From the NCBI RefSeq assembly GCF_900113005.1, contig NZ_FONW01000013.1:62001-126000 (forward strand): DNA of 64,000 nucleotides, written 5' to 3'. The stretch comes from Sunxiuqinia elliptica. GTDB lineage: Bacteria; Bacteroidota; Bacteroidia; Bacteroidales; Prolixibacteraceae. Positions 53,189-62,985 of the stretch are shown here, piece after piece. How positions within the stretch are numbered: the first letter of the stretch is position 1; every line of letters starts with the position of its first letter. The notes under the pieces were generated by a model. It did not search any database. It was not told the DNA's origin and was given only the letters and a program-made list of their open reading frames with translations. Both the position numbers and the translations under genes were made by a program.

Positions 53189-55570
53189 TTATTGGCGATC
53201 TGAAAGAGATGGGGGAGCGGACTGAGGACCGTTTCCCCATTTTTTGTTTGGCCTTGGTCCCATCTCAAAAATCAACTCTCCACCCTTGGTGATTTCTTCG
53301 TGGCTAATCCAGGTTCGGTTAAAGGTTTGTCCGTTTAAGGAGGCCGATTGGATGTAGCAGTTTTCCTTCGAGTTATTGTGGGCTTTGATTGTAAAATGGC
53401 GCTTGTTTTTCACTTGCAGGCTTACCTGGTCGAGCAGGGGGCTTCCAATGACGTAAACAGGAATTCCGGGTGTGACGGCGTAAAGACCCATCGCACTTAA
53501 AACGTACCAGGACGAAAGCGATCCCATATCTTCATTGCCACACAAGCCTCCGGGACCGGTTCGGTATAATTCTTCGCACACTTGCCGCACTCGTTGTTGG
53601 GTTTTCCAAGGCTGCCCGGAGTAATTGTATAAATAAGCAACATGATGCGAAGGTTGATTGCCATGGACATATTGCCCGATGGTGCCAACCACGCCAACAT
53701 ACTTGGGAGGCGTAATTACCGGGCTCATCTCAAAAAAGGTATCCAGCTTATCGGTAAATCGATGCGTCCCTCCAAAAAGATTGATCAGTCCTTTTATATC
53801 GTGTTGAACAGACCAAATGTATTGCCAGGCATTGGATTCGGTGTAATAACGATTGGGGCGTCTGCCAACCAGCAGCGGATCAAAATAGCGATAGTAGCTG
53901 TGATCGCCATGCTGAACAACTTCCTGCTCGTTTTCTCCCAAAGCTTCGAGCCAGCTTTTGTCAGCTTTCTTGGGGCGCATAAAGCGTGTTTCGGCATCCC
54001 AAAGGTTTTGGTAATTATGAGCACGCTGTGTAAAATACTTGTAGTCTTTTTCATGGCCAAGCTCTTGCGCCAGCTGTGCGATGCACCAGTCATCATAAGC
54101 GAGTTCCAGCGTGTTGGGAACTGACTCTGTGACTTGATCTACCGGGGTGTAGCCTAATTCCAGGTAGTAGTCCAGGCCTGAGCGCCCCGCATGTGCTGGC
54201 ACTGGCGGTTGTGGATTCTCTGTTGCCTTCTTCCGCATGGCTTTGTACAGCTTTTCAATATCGAAATCGCGATAGCCTTTCTGGTAGGCATCAACAATGA
54301 CTGGGATAAGGTGGTCGCCAACCATCGACTCACCAAAGACATTCAGAAAATGCTGGGCAGGTAGCCATTGGTAATGGTCAACCTTGGCCTCAATCGATTT
54401 GATAAAGTCGTTGATGTGCTCTGGTGCAGTTAGGGTAAGCAGGGGATGCTGCGACCGATAGGTATCCCAGCAACTGAAAGAGCCATAAAAATCAAAGTCT
54501 TTGGCTGTATGAATTTTTCCGTCTGATCCCAGGTATTTTCCATCCACATCCTGAGAAATGTATTGCGCCAAAAAAGAACGGTACAGCGAAGTGTAGAAGA
54601 TCTCTTTCTTCTCTTTATCAGTTGTTTGGATCTGAATTTTACTCAGTTCGTTGCTCCACACCGTTTCTGCATCTGTTCTGGTTTGATCAAAGTCCCAGTG
54701 CGGAATTTCCGCCTGCAGGTTTTTGCGAGCTCCTTCAATACTGGTGTACGAAAGGCCCACTTTGACCAGTATTTGTTCTCCTTCTGCTGTTTGAAAGGAA
54801 ACGAAGGCGCCAACTTGATCGCCCTGCTCGGCATTTTTATAGGGAAATAAGCTGCTTCCGGATTCGGGCGTTGCATACGACGAATCAAAGGTTCCATAGT
54901 AGCGGAATGCTTTGCTAAACTCGGCCACAAAATAAATTTTGCCCAAGCCGGCACTTTTGGCTCCTTCGATCCGGTTGTTGTTTAAAATTTTTAGTTCTGA
55001 GATGTCAGTGCTAGGCATATCCCCAATTTGATGCCCTAAATCCAAAATGATGTGGGCATCGTCCGTTTTTGGGAAAGTGTACCGATGAAAACCGGCACGT
55101 TTGGTTGCGGTCAGCTCAACTTCAACCTGATAATCGCTCAGCATAACCGAATAGTAGCCGGGCGAGGCCGTTTCCTCCTTGTGGCTGAAGCGGGAGCGAT
55201 AACCCGAGTCCGGAGCATCTTTCGTGCCGGGAACAACCTGTAGCTGCTGGCTAACGGTGGGCATCAGCAAAACATCTCCGCCATTGACCATGCCAACACC
55301 GCTCCAATGAGTATGGCTAAACCCGATGATTGACTCATCGGAGTAGGCATAGCCTGAGCAGTAAGTCCAACCCTCCGTGCCTGTGTCAGGACTGAGATGA
55401 ACCAAAGCATATGGTAAGCATGGTCCGGGAAAGGTGTGTCCAAAAAAATCCGTTCCAAGAAATGGATCTACCCATTCTGCCGGTGCTTTACTGGGGGCTT
55501 GGGCAGGGCTGTTTAAAGGGAGAACAAAGGGAATGAAAAACAGGAATAGTGCGGCAATGATCGTTTTCAT
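53189..55570 (-). CDS. GH92 alpha-mannosidase, secreted
   Basis: The 793-residue enzyme has a signal peptide (about residues 1-23; ending at LNSPAQA). The start of the mature part, DPFLGTDFFGHTFPGPCLPY and EGWTYCSGYAYSD with GFSHTHWSGVG, is characteristic of GH92. The C-terminal (alpha/alpha)6 domain has CGNEDMGSLSSWYVLSAMGL, around the catalytic acidic residues (about residue 675), and GIPVYVIGSPLLD. GH92 enzymes are calcium-dependent inverting exo-alpha-mannosidases on N-glycans or alpha-mannans; some accept mannose-phosphate-mannose. It is divergent from the GH2 gene and convergent with the FAD gene, with its own promoter in 55571-55775. Confidence 0.93.
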   Translation of the reverse strand: MKTIIAALFLFFIPFVLPLNSPAQAPSKAPAEWVDPFLGTDFFGHTFPGPCLPYALVHLSPDTGTEGWTYCSGYAYSDESIIGFSHTHWSGVGMVNGGDVLLMPTVSQQLQVVPGTKDAPDSGYRSRFSHKEETASPGYYSVMLSDYQVEVELTATKRAGFHRYTFPKTDDAHIILDLGHQIGDMPSTDISELKILNNNRIEGAKSAGLGKIYFVAEFSKAFRYYGTFDSSYATPESGSSLFPYKNAEQGDQVGAFVSFQTAEGEQILVKVGLSYTSIEGARKNLQAEIPHWDFDQTRTDAETVWSNELSKIQIQTTDKEKKEIFYTSLYRSFLAQYISQDVDGKYLGSDGKIHTAKDFDFYGSFSCWDTYRSQHPLLTLTAPEHINDFIKSIEAKVDHYQWLPAQHFLNVFGESMVGDHLIPVIVDAYQKGYRDFDIEKLYKAMRKKATENPQPPVPAHAGRSGLDYYLELGYTPVDQVTESVPNTLELAYDDWCIAQLAQELGHEKDYKYFTQRAHNYQNLWDAETRFMRPKKADKSWLEALGENEQEVVQHGDHSYYRYFDPLLVGRRPNRYYTESNAWQYIWSVQHDIKGLINLFGGTHRFTDKLDTFFEMSPVITPPKYVGVVGTIGQYVHGNQPSHHVAYLYNYSGQPWKTQQRVRQVCEELYRTGPGGLCGNEDMGSLSSWYVLSAMGLYAVTPGIPVYVIGSPLLDQVSLQVKNKRHFTIKAHNNSKENCYIQSASLNGQTFNRTWISHEEITKGGELIFEMGPRPNKKWGNGPQSAPPSLSDRQ

Positions 55571-55775
55571 TTTATCTTGAGTTTAGTGTATTGTTAGTTG
55601 TAAGAATTTTAACCTGTTTTGCGAATTTAGATTTTAAAATATAAATGGAAGGTTGATATATCATGCAAATTGAATAAAATAACAGAAGTTTTTTTGGTTT
55701 AACTAGCTTTTCTTTGCTAACATCTGGAACTTTGCCAAAGAACTTAACACTTAACGATATACCAATATCCTAATC
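55571..55775. promoter_or_regulatory. Divergent promoter region, GH92 and GH2
   Basis: This 205-bp AT-rich region separates two divergent glycosidase genes and must contain the promoters of both. I found no definite inverted repeat or promoter pair by eye. Confidence 0.45.
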
Positions 55776-58472
55776 ATGAAAAACCGACAAATAACTTCGA
55801 CAAAATACGCATTCATTCTTCTGAGTGTGTTGTGTCTTTTTTCCTGTTCCAGTCCGGAGTATCCACTTACTTCCAAAGTTGAAAACCTCAATGCTAACTG
55901 GACCATGCAGTCCAGCGAAAAGTTGACAGAAGCAGATGAAAGTCTGATTTCCCAAAACAACTACGATGACGACAATTGGCTGGAAGCTATTGTGCCAGGA
56001 ACGGTTTTAGGAAGCATGGCCACAACCGGGAAAATTAAAGATCCTTATTTTGGAATTAATATGCAACAGGTTGATCCGGCGCAGTTTCAAAAACCGTGGT
56101 GGTTTCGAACTTCGTTTGAACTGAACGGCGATGATTTGGAAAAGCAGGTTTCACTTCGGTTTAACGGAATCAATTACCGGGCTGATCTTTGGGTGAACGG
56201 GCAGAAGGTGGCTGGGAAGAATGAATTTGCCGGCACTTACCGCATGTTTACTTTCAACATTAATGACTATGTGCAGTCGGGAAAAAATACGCTTGCCTTG
56301 AAAATGTGGCAGCATGCTGATGGCGAATATTCAATTGGCTTTGTTGATTGGAATCCTTTGCCACGCGATCGGAACCTGGGAATTTTTCGCGAGGTTTTTC
56401 TGGAAGTAAATGAAGGTGTGAAAATTCGCAGTCCTTTTGTGTATGCCAAGGTGGATAAGAAAAGCTTGGATGCAGCCGATCTTTTCATCCAAGTGGAGCT
56501 GGAAAATGGCTCGGAGAAGGATCAGCAAGGTGTTTTGCGGGTTGATTATGAGTTGGGAGTCGTTGAGCAGGCGGTCACGGTTAAGGCGGGTGAAAGTCGT
56601 TCGTGCCGTTTTAGCCCGGAAGACTTTCAGCAACTGGCTGTTCAAGATGTAAAGTTGTGGTGGCCCAATGGCATGGGCGATCCCAACTTGTATCGGTTGA
56701 AAGTTGATTTTATCTCCGACAAGTCCTTGATGGATCAAGTGAGTAGCCGCTACGGCATTCGGGAAATTGATAGCTATTTGAATGATGATCAGAATCGAGT
56801 GTTTGAGGTGAACGGAAAGTTTGTGTTGCCCAAAGGGGGCGGTTGGGTCGATGACCTTCTGCTGCAAGATACGAAAGAGTCGGTGGAAGCCCAGCTTAAG
56901 TATGTTCACCATATGAACCTGAACAGCATTCGTTGCGAAGGTTTCTGGGGAAAGACCGAAGGGCTTTATGACCTATGTGATGAGTATGGTATTTTGGTGA
57001 TGATTGGCTGGAATTGCCATTGGGAGTGGGAGGAGTACTTGCTTAAACCAACACACGAAAAGTATGGCGGAGCGGTGTCGGATGAGGATATTGAATTGAT
57101 GGCGGCCATGTGGAAAGATCAACTATTGTGGTTGCGCAATCATCCGAGTATATACGTGTGGATGTTGGGAAGCGACAAGCTACCAGCACCTAAACTGGAA
57201 CACCAATACATCGAATTATTCAAGAAATATGATCCCTCGCGGACGTATGTCACTTCGGCTGGAGGGGCCGGAACCGAGGACAACAACATTGTTGCTGAAG
57301 TCCCCTTGGTGAGTGACATCAGCGGTCCCACAGGCATGAAGATGTTGGGCCCCTATGCGTATACGCCTCCTGTTTACTGGTTTACCGATAGCTTGTTGGG
57401 GGGTGGTTATGGGTTCAATACCGAAACCTGTCCCGGGCCAAGCATTCCGCCTTTATCTTCCTTGAAAAGAATGTTGCCAGAGGAAAGTTTGTGGCCCATT
57501 GACACCACGTATTGGGAATACCATACCGGACGAAATGCATTCAAAACGCTGGATCGTTTCCGGAAAGCCATGAATGAGCGCTATGGCGAGTCGCAAAGTG
57601 TTGAGGAGTTCGCGTTTAAATCGCAGGTAAGTAATTACGAATTGATGCGGCCGATGTTTGAAGCTTTTATTGCGCACAAACCTAAAAGTACCGGCTTGGT
57701 ACAGTGGATGTTGAATTCGGCCTGGCCGGAGCTGTACTGGCAATTGTATGATACCTATTTGCAGCCCAATGGTTCGTTTTATGGTGTGCGGAAAGCTTGT
57801 AATCCGCTGCATGCCATTTACCGCTATGGTTTCGACGATATTTACCTGGCAAATGAGCAGCTGAATGCCGCTGAAGAGGTGACTGTAAAAATACGCGCCT
57901 TTGATATTCAGTCGAAGGAGATTTTCTCCGATAGCTGGACCGGATCCATTGCGACCAATACCTCGAAGCAGATTTACCAGTTGCCGGAAATTAAAAGCCG
58001 GACGGACGTTTGGTTCCTTGATCTGCGAGTTTACAACAAGGATCAGGAGGAAGTGGATAACAACTTGTATTGGTTGTCGCTCAAGGAAGATGAGCTGGAT
58101 TATGAGGCGGCCAAAAAGTTGGAATGGCCTTACTACACGCCTCCCAAAGGCTACGCCGATTTCACTGCGCTTGACCAGCTGGGAAAGGTGCAGCTGAAGT
58201 ACGATTACCTGTACACCAAAGAGGGTGAAAACGGCGTGGTGAAGCTAACCCTTAAAAATCCGGGCAACACGATTGCTTTCTTTACTTATTTCGATCTGCT
58301 GGATCCGCAGTCGGAGCAACCGATATTGCCTGTGTACTGGAGCGACAATTATTGCACCTTGCTTCCGGGAGAAGAACGTACTTACACGGCTCGTTATTCA
58401 CTGAGCAATTCCAATGCGGGCAAGCCCACTTTAAAGGTGAAGGCGTGGAATGTCGATGAAGTAAGTCTCTAA
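55776..58472 (+). CDS. GH2 glycosidase lipoprotein, exo-beta-D-glucosaminidase/mannosidase type
   Basis: The 898-residue lipoprotein has a signal with lipobox LFSCSS (Cys about residue 24). Order: sandwich domain (about 35-200; NANWTMQ, WWFRTSFEL, GKNTLALKMWQHADGE), immunoglobulin-like (about 205-330), TIM barrel (about 340-640; LNSIRCEGFWGKTEGLYDLC) and C-terminal beta domains. In the CsxA-type subfamily the acid is Asp and the nucleophile Glu; here GSDKLP has Asp467 and FNTETCPGPSIPP has Glu550. That pattern favours exo-beta-D-glucosaminidase-like enzymes, though beta-mannosidase-type members share it only partly. It follows a divergent promoter and is the first of a four-gene rightward run. 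Confidence 0.9.
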   Translation: MKNRQITSTKYAFILLSVLCLFSCSSPEYPLTSKVENLNANWTMQSSEKLTEADESLISQNNYDDDNWLEAIVPGTVLGSMATTGKIKDPYFGINMQQVDPAQFQKPWWFRTSFELNGDDLEKQVSLRFNGINYRADLWVNGQKVAGKNEFAGTYRMFTFNINDYVQSGKNTLALKMWQHADGEYSIGFVDWNPLPRDRNLGIFREVFLEVNEGVKIRSPFVYAKVDKKSLDAADLFIQVELENGSEKDQQGVLRVDYELGVVEQAVTVKAGESRSCRFSPEDFQQLAVQDVKLWWPNGMGDPNLYRLKVDFISDKSLMDQVSSRYGIREIDSYLNDDQNRVFEVNGKFVLPKGGGWVDDLLLQDTKESVEAQLKYVHHMNLNSIRCEGFWGKTEGLYDLCDEYGILVMIGWNCHWEWEEYLLKPTHEKYGGAVSDEDIELMAAMWKDQLLWLRNHPSIYVWMLGSDKLPAPKLEHQYIELFKKYDPSRTYVTSAGGAGTEDNNIVAEVPLVSDISGPTGMKMLGPYAYTPPVYWFTDSLLGGGYGFNTETCPGPSIPPLSSLKRMLPEESLWPIDTTYWEYHTGRNAFKTLDRFRKAMNERYGESQSVEEFAFKSQVSNYELMRPMFEAFIAHKPKSTGLVQWMLNSAWPELYWQLYDTYLQPNGSFYGVRKACNPLHAIYRYGFDDIYLANEQLNAAEEVTVKIRAFDIQSKEIFSDSWTGSIATNTSKQIYQLPEIKSRTDVWFLDLRVYNKDQEEVDNNLYWLSLKEDELDYEAAKKLEWPYYTPPKGYADFTALDQLGKVQLKYDYLYTKEGENGVVKLTLKNPGNTIAFFTYFDLLDPQSEQPILPVYWSDNYCTLLPGEERTYTARYSLSNSNAGKPTLKVKAWNVDEVSL

Positions 58473-58569
58473 CGCCTTCGGTCTGGAAAGAATGTAAATG
58501 GATGAAAATCTAACGTCTGAAAGTCTAACGGATCAATAATAAATGGTAAAACCTAAACATTGAAAGATC

Positions 58570-59994
58570 ATGGAACAAAATAGAGCGTATAAAAAGTGGA
58601 TGTTTATTCTATTGCCGGCCTTGGCCATGTCGCTGGGATGGGGCCTGCGCGGACATATTGGTGGTGGCCCTTATGGAGCAATGATTCCCGGGGCTATGGT
58701 AGCCCTCAGTATTTGTTTGCTGCTTGAATTGCCTAGAACCTTTTCGGCGTTGGTGGTCGTGTTTGGCGTGGCTGGCGTGGGGATTGGTGGCGAGATGACC
58801 TATGGCCAAACACTCGGTTTTTTGCGAAACATGGACACGGTTTGGTGGGGGACCTTCGGCACCACGGTGAAAGGAGCTACCTGGGGATTCCTTGGCGGTA
58901 TGATCCTTTCCTTGGGGTTTTTGCACCGGCAAATTCCCTTGAAAACACTGCTTTATGCCTACCTGTGGTTGTTTGTCGGAATGGTAATTGGCTTTAAACT
59001 GATTAACGATCCGATGGTTTTGTATTTCTCTTATCCGGAGAAACCACGCCCCGAGTCGTGGGCTGCCCTGTTGGTGGGGGGAATCGCCATGCTGACCTAC
59101 CTGCGTTTCAAACTGCCAACGGTAAGCCGTCAGTTGGTAACCCGCTTTAGTTTGTGGGGACTCTTAGGCGGCGGCTTAGGTTTTGGGCTTGGAGGCTTCT
59201 GGTTTGTCGTTGGCGGCAAGCTGGGAGACGCTGTGATTTACCATGATTGGTGGAAAGCCATGGAGTTTTCGTTTGGCGCTTTGCTTGGGGCAGCTTTGGG
59301 CTTTGCAGCTTGGCTAAGCCGCAGGACGATTCAAGAGCTTGCCCAGGAAAAGTCAGATCTTGAAAACGAACATGGATGGGTTTACCAGGAGCTGTTGATT
59401 GGCTTGGGGGCTGGTTTGCTAATTTACTGGCTGGTGCCTTATACCCTGGAACCCTTTGCAGATGGAGCTTCCGGCACAGATTCTTTCATGATGGTGGGCT
59501 TGAGAACCGTCGCCACGATTTTGGTCAACTATGCTTTCTTTGGATTGATTCTGATTCTTATTGCTTTAAAGTTCCCGTGGGCAGCCTGGCAACTCGGAAT
59601 TACCTTGACCTTTTGCCATGCCGCAATCGACTTGATACGGGACTTTTACCCGGATACCAATAGGTGGACGCCATTCACCATGTACTTCTTGTTTGTATTT
59701 TTACTGACTGCCAATGTTGGGGTGCTGGTAAGCTATTACAAGCAAAACGAACGGCTTGTCCGCAATCTGTTTTTGCTGTTGATCTGGGCGTGTATGCTGA
59801 TTTCATTTGGACGCTGGGCACTTCATCCTGAACGCTTAAATATTGACGGGTTATCCTTCATGCAGGTTTTATTTGGGCGATTTGCTGTCGACCTGATTTT
59901 CTTTTCGGAGGCTGTGATTTTGACAGTCTTATTGAAAAGGTGGTTTGGCGATACCAAGCCTGAGCGCATCAAGGTAGCGAGCTATTCCCAATGA
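58570..59994 (+). CDS. Polytopic membrane protein of unknown function
   Basis: The 474-residue protein has about 12 membrane helices and several Gly-rich helices (GWGLRGHIGGGPYGAMIPGA, GLGFGLGGFWFVVGGKLG). No nucleotide-binding or transporter motif is seen, and I do not know the family; related proteins sit near sugar-degradation genes in other Bacteroidota. It follows the GH2 gene by 97 bp and precedes the ceramidase-like gene by 85 bp on the same strand, so the four genes of this run may be co-transcribed. It may move a product of the enzymes, which is only a guess. Confidence 0.7.
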   Translation: MEQNRAYKKWMFILLPALAMSLGWGLRGHIGGGPYGAMIPGAMVALSICLLLELPRTFSALVVVFGVAGVGIGGEMTYGQTLGFLRNMDTVWWGTFGTTVKGATWGFLGGMILSLGFLHRQIPLKTLLYAYLWLFVGMVIGFKLINDPMVLYFSYPEKPRPESWAALLVGGIAMLTYLRFKLPTVSRQLVTRFSLWGLLGGGLGFGLGGFWFVVGGKLGDAVIYHDWWKAMEFSFGALLGAALGFAAWLSRRTIQELAQEKSDLENEHGWVYQELLIGLGAGLLIYWLVPYTLEPFADGASGTDSFMMVGLRTVATILVNYAFFGLILILIALKFPWAAWQLGITLTFCHAAIDLIRDFYPDTNRWTPFTMYFLFVFLLTANVGVLVSYYKQNERLVRNLFLLLIWACMLISFGRWALHPERLNIDGLSFMQVLFGRFAVDLIFFSEAVILTVLLKRWFGDTKPERIKVASYSQ

Positions 59995-60079
59995 CGGCGT
60001 TGTTTTTTTACCTACTTTCGATGAGAATGGCATGAAATCTTTTCGATGGTCTTGTTTGTTGTAGGAAATAATTCTGTTT

Positions 60080-61639
60080 ATGATGAAGAAAGGGGTAAAG
60101 ATAGCTTTGGGCGTTGTGCTGTTTCTTTTTGCAGCGAGCTTGGTGTGGGCTTATCTCAATATGGTTGACCGGCACCGTGGATATCGTGCTGATGTAAAAA
60201 TAATTGAGCAAGAGCCTAGTCAGCTGCGGGTGGGATTTTCAGCGCTTCCGATTACACCCGATGTGCCAGACCGTTGGGAGGATGTCAACCAAGATGCCCG
60301 GTATGTGCCGGCAGATGGCGATTCATTTACCGATGGCAATGGAAATGGGAAGTTTGATCCGGTTTGGATTGCCGGATTCAGCAATCGGCGGGCTGCCAAC
60401 GGAGTGCACGATGATTTGTGGGCCCGAACCATGGTCATTGAGGATGATCACACGCGCATTGCCTTGGTGGTGATTGATGCCATTGGTTTCATGCACGATG
60501 ATGTGGTGGCCGTTCGAAAAAGCTTGCCGGATTCGCTGGAGCTTGACTATCTCATCATTGCATCCACCCATACGCATGAGGGGCCCGATTTGCTGGGCTT
60601 GTGGGGGAGTTCCTACCTGAAAAGCGGCGTTTCATCGGCTTACTTATCCTTTGTCAAAAAACAAATTGCGCAGTCGGTGGCTGATGCTGTTGAGCATCGG
60701 AAACCGGCTCGGTTGGAGTTGTCGCAGGACTTAACTGGCGCGGCACACCTGGTTAAAGATACCCGAAAACCCGAGGTGTTTGACTCGGGCATACGCCTGA
60801 TTCGTGCGGTGGACAGCCGGACTGGTGAAACGTTGGGGACACTGATGAACTGGGCAGATCATCCGGAAACCTTATGGAGTCGAAACTTATTGATCTCATC
60901 GGACTTTCCTCATTTTGTGCGCGAAGGGATTGAAAAAGGTGTTTATCATGAGGGCAAATTGAAGAAAAAAGGGCTTGGCGGTATTACCCTCTATGCCAAT
61001 GGAGCGTTGGGCGGCCTGATGGCGACACATCCGAGTTTGGCGGTCCGGGATCCGTTTACTGACGAAGAATACAAAGAACCATCTTTTGAGAAAGCGCATG
61101 CGCAAGGACAACAACTGGCTTTGCTGGCCCTGAATGCGATGGAGCAACCGGAGGCAGTGATTGAAAAAGCGGCTATTTCGCTGGTGGTTCGAACCATCAA
61201 ACTCCCAATTGCCAACACCTTGTTTAAGTTGGGAACTGCATTTGGAGTTTTAAACCGGGGAACCGCCGGTTGGATGACCATGCGCTCGGAAGTGGCTGCC
61301 ATTCAGATTGGGCCGCTTAGCCTGGTAACTATTCCCGGTGAGATTTATCCGGAGCTGGTTAATGGAGGGGTGGAAGCCCCGGATGGTGGCGATTACCAGA
61401 TTGCACCACTGGAAGTTCCTCCAATTCGCGAGATGATGCCGGGAACCTACAAGTTTGTACTGGGGCTGGCTAACGATGAAATTGGGTACATCATTCCCAA
61501 AAGCCAGTGGGATGTTGAGGCTCCCTATACCTATGGGCGCGACAATTCGCCCTATGGCGAGGAGAATTCGCCTGGCCCTGAAACGGCACCTCTGATTCAT
61601 CAAAACCTGAAGGAAATACTGGATGAACTGAAACAGTAA
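60080..61639 (+). CDS. Neutral/alkaline ceramidase-like protein, membrane-anchored
   Basis: The 519-residue protein has an N-terminal membrane helix (about 8-25) as anchor or signal, then the neutral/alkaline non-lysosomal ceramidase N-domain: ITPDVPDRWEDV (58-69), a polar metal-type linker (DGNGNGKFDP), GVHDDLWARTMVI (108-120) with His110, and ASTHTHEGPD (161-170) with His164 and His166, which are the zinc-ligand and catalytic regions in ceramidases. The C-terminus lacks the long beta domain of true ceramidases and the length is shorter than usual (about 650-750). Substrate is therefore uncertain; other members of the superfamily are found in sugar loci. Confidence 0.8.
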   Translation: MMKKGVKIALGVVLFLFAASLVWAYLNMVDRHRGYRADVKIIEQEPSQLRVGFSALPITPDVPDRWEDVNQDARYVPADGDSFTDGNGNGKFDPVWIAGFSNRRAANGVHDDLWARTMVIEDDHTRIALVVIDAIGFMHDDVVAVRKSLPDSLELDYLIIASTHTHEGPDLLGLWGSSYLKSGVSSAYLSFVKKQIAQSVADAVEHRKPARLELSQDLTGAAHLVKDTRKPEVFDSGIRLIRAVDSRTGETLGTLMNWADHPETLWSRNLLISSDFPHFVREGIEKGVYHEGKLKKKGLGGITLYANGALGGLMATHPSLAVRDPFTDEEYKEPSFEKAHAQGQQLALLALNAMEQPEAVIEKAAISLVVRTIKLPIANTLFKLGTAFGVLNRGTAGWMTMRSEVAAIQIGPLSLVTIPGEIYPELVNGGVEAPDGGDYQIAPLEVPPIREMMPGTYKFVLGLANDEIGYIIPKSQWDVEAPYTYGRDNSPYGEENSPGPETAPLIHQNLKEILDELKQ

Positions 61640-61764
61640 GTGAAGGTGAGATTGGCCTTGATGGAATCATGCTTCGCGGCTTAAATGAGCGCAAACAAAC
61701 GGTGTAAACCTGACTTTGTATTATTCGTATATCGAATTGGTGTTTAATCTACTTTTCCTTTGGA

Positions 61765-62739
61765 ATGAAGAAATTTTGGGTAAAACGGATGTTCAAACTA
61801 CTTCTCACGCTGGTGCTGTTGTTTGTATTTGTGATGAGCTCACCGCGTTTATTGGGCTGGCTGTATCCCAATAGAGCACCAGTTGGGTATCATTTTGAGG
61901 AACTCGACTACCTGGCTGTAGGAGTTGGATTGGAAAGTTTGGTTGAACGAAAGCCGACTGTACCGTATGCCATTCACGAAATCAAGAACATTGAATACAA
62001 ACGGGTGGGAGAGCGCTCCTTGCAACTCGATTTGTACTTGCCCAAACAACTCAACGAGCAAGCTCCGCTCTTGGTGTTTATTCATGGTGGAGGCTGGCGT
62101 AGTGGAAAACGAGCCGATTATTTGCCTTACCTGATCGACTTTGCCGAGAAAGGTTATGCCACGGCAACTGTTTCCTACCGCTTGGTGAAAGACAGCATTT
62201 ACCTGGCCTGCGTTGAAGATATTCAGGATGCCATGCATTGGGTTTTTCAGAATGGGGAAAGCTACGGTTACGACACCTCGCGCGTGGCTTTGATTGGCGG
62301 ATCGGCTGGTGCCCACCTGGCCATGTTGGCGGCCTATGGTTGGTATCGGGGTGAGGACAAACCGGCTAAATTTCCAATTAAAGCGGTGGTTGACATTTAT
62401 GGACCAGTGGATTTCCGTACCGAGTATGCTCAAACTCAGCCCTTGGTGACCGACTTTATCGGGCATGCCTATGACGAAAAACCTGAACTGTATTGGGAGG
62501 CATCGCCAGCCCGCTACCTGAGTGCCGACGACCCGCCAACCCTGATTTTGCAAGGAACCTCTGATCAGTTGTTACCACCCAGCCAGTCGGATTGGCTGAA
62601 AGAAGAACTCGATCGCTTGGGTGTGCCTTGCGAGTATTACCGCTTTCCACTTTGGCCCCACGCCATGGATGTGGTCCAACGCGTAAATGACTACGCACAA
62701 CTAAGAATGGACGCCTTCTTTGAGAGGTACTTGCTGTGA
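61765..62739 (+). CDS. Alpha/beta hydrolase, esterase/BD-FAE type
   Basis: The 324-residue protein has an N-terminal membrane/signal helix (about residues 9-25). The hydrolase domain has FIHGGGW (105-111) for the oxyanion hole, LIGGSAGAH with nucleophile Ser180, Asp267 in LQGTSDQLLPP and His299 in LWPHAMD, a complete catalytic triad of the hormone-sensitive lipase/carboxylesterase type. It may remove acetyl or other acyl groups from the glycan or a ceramidase-type substrate. It is the last gene of the rightward run, with 125 bp between it and the ceramidase-like gene. A spacer element begins beyond its stop. Confidence 0.85.
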   Translation: MKKFWVKRMFKLLLTLVLLFVFVMSSPRLLGWLYPNRAPVGYHFEELDYLAVGVGLESLVERKPTVPYAIHEIKNIEYKRVGERSLQLDLYLPKQLNEQAPLLVFIHGGGWRSGKRADYLPYLIDFAEKGYATATVSYRLVKDSIYLACVEDIQDAMHWVFQNGESYGYDTSRVALIGGSAGAHLAMLAAYGWYRGEDKPAKFPIKAVVDIYGPVDFRTEYAQTQPLVTDFIGHAYDEKPELYWEASPARYLSADDPPTLILQGTSDQLLPPSQSDWLKEELDRLGVPCEYYRFPLWPHAMDVVQRVNDYAQLRMDAFFERYLL

Positions 62740-62941
62740 GCCTGTTTTGGCTCGTTACTATGCGGCCCCATGCTTTCGTCCCTGTTTACAAGTGTGGTAA
62801 CATTTCTTTATCGGATCTTTACAATCAGGTGAAACCAAGTACGGTTTTGTGTTTTAGGACTTAGCGAAGCGACCAGTATGTGCCTGATATTTGAGTGCCC
62901 TATGAACATTCAGATAGAAAGGGAGTACCGAAGCTCGTATA

Positions 62942-62985
62942 TGCTAGCGGGGCGGGCTATTCAATTATAACCAGTTATTTTTCTA
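62942..62985. repeat. 44-nt repeat, copy 2 (copy 1 at 12-55)
   Basis: This copy matches 12-55 at about 36 of 44 positions. It overlaps the last codons (Leu-Glu-Lys-stop) of the thioredoxin-like gene. The DNA from 62740 to here is a GC-rich gene-free spacer of the sort found between the genes at the left end of the window. Confidence 0.6.

Noticed and set aside
61849-62553. A 234-codon open frame antisense to the esterase gene
   Set aside because: The sense frame has a complete catalytic triad; the antisense product has no recognisable features. The same holds for the long antisense frames at 36971-37711, 15676-16326 and 56331-56912.
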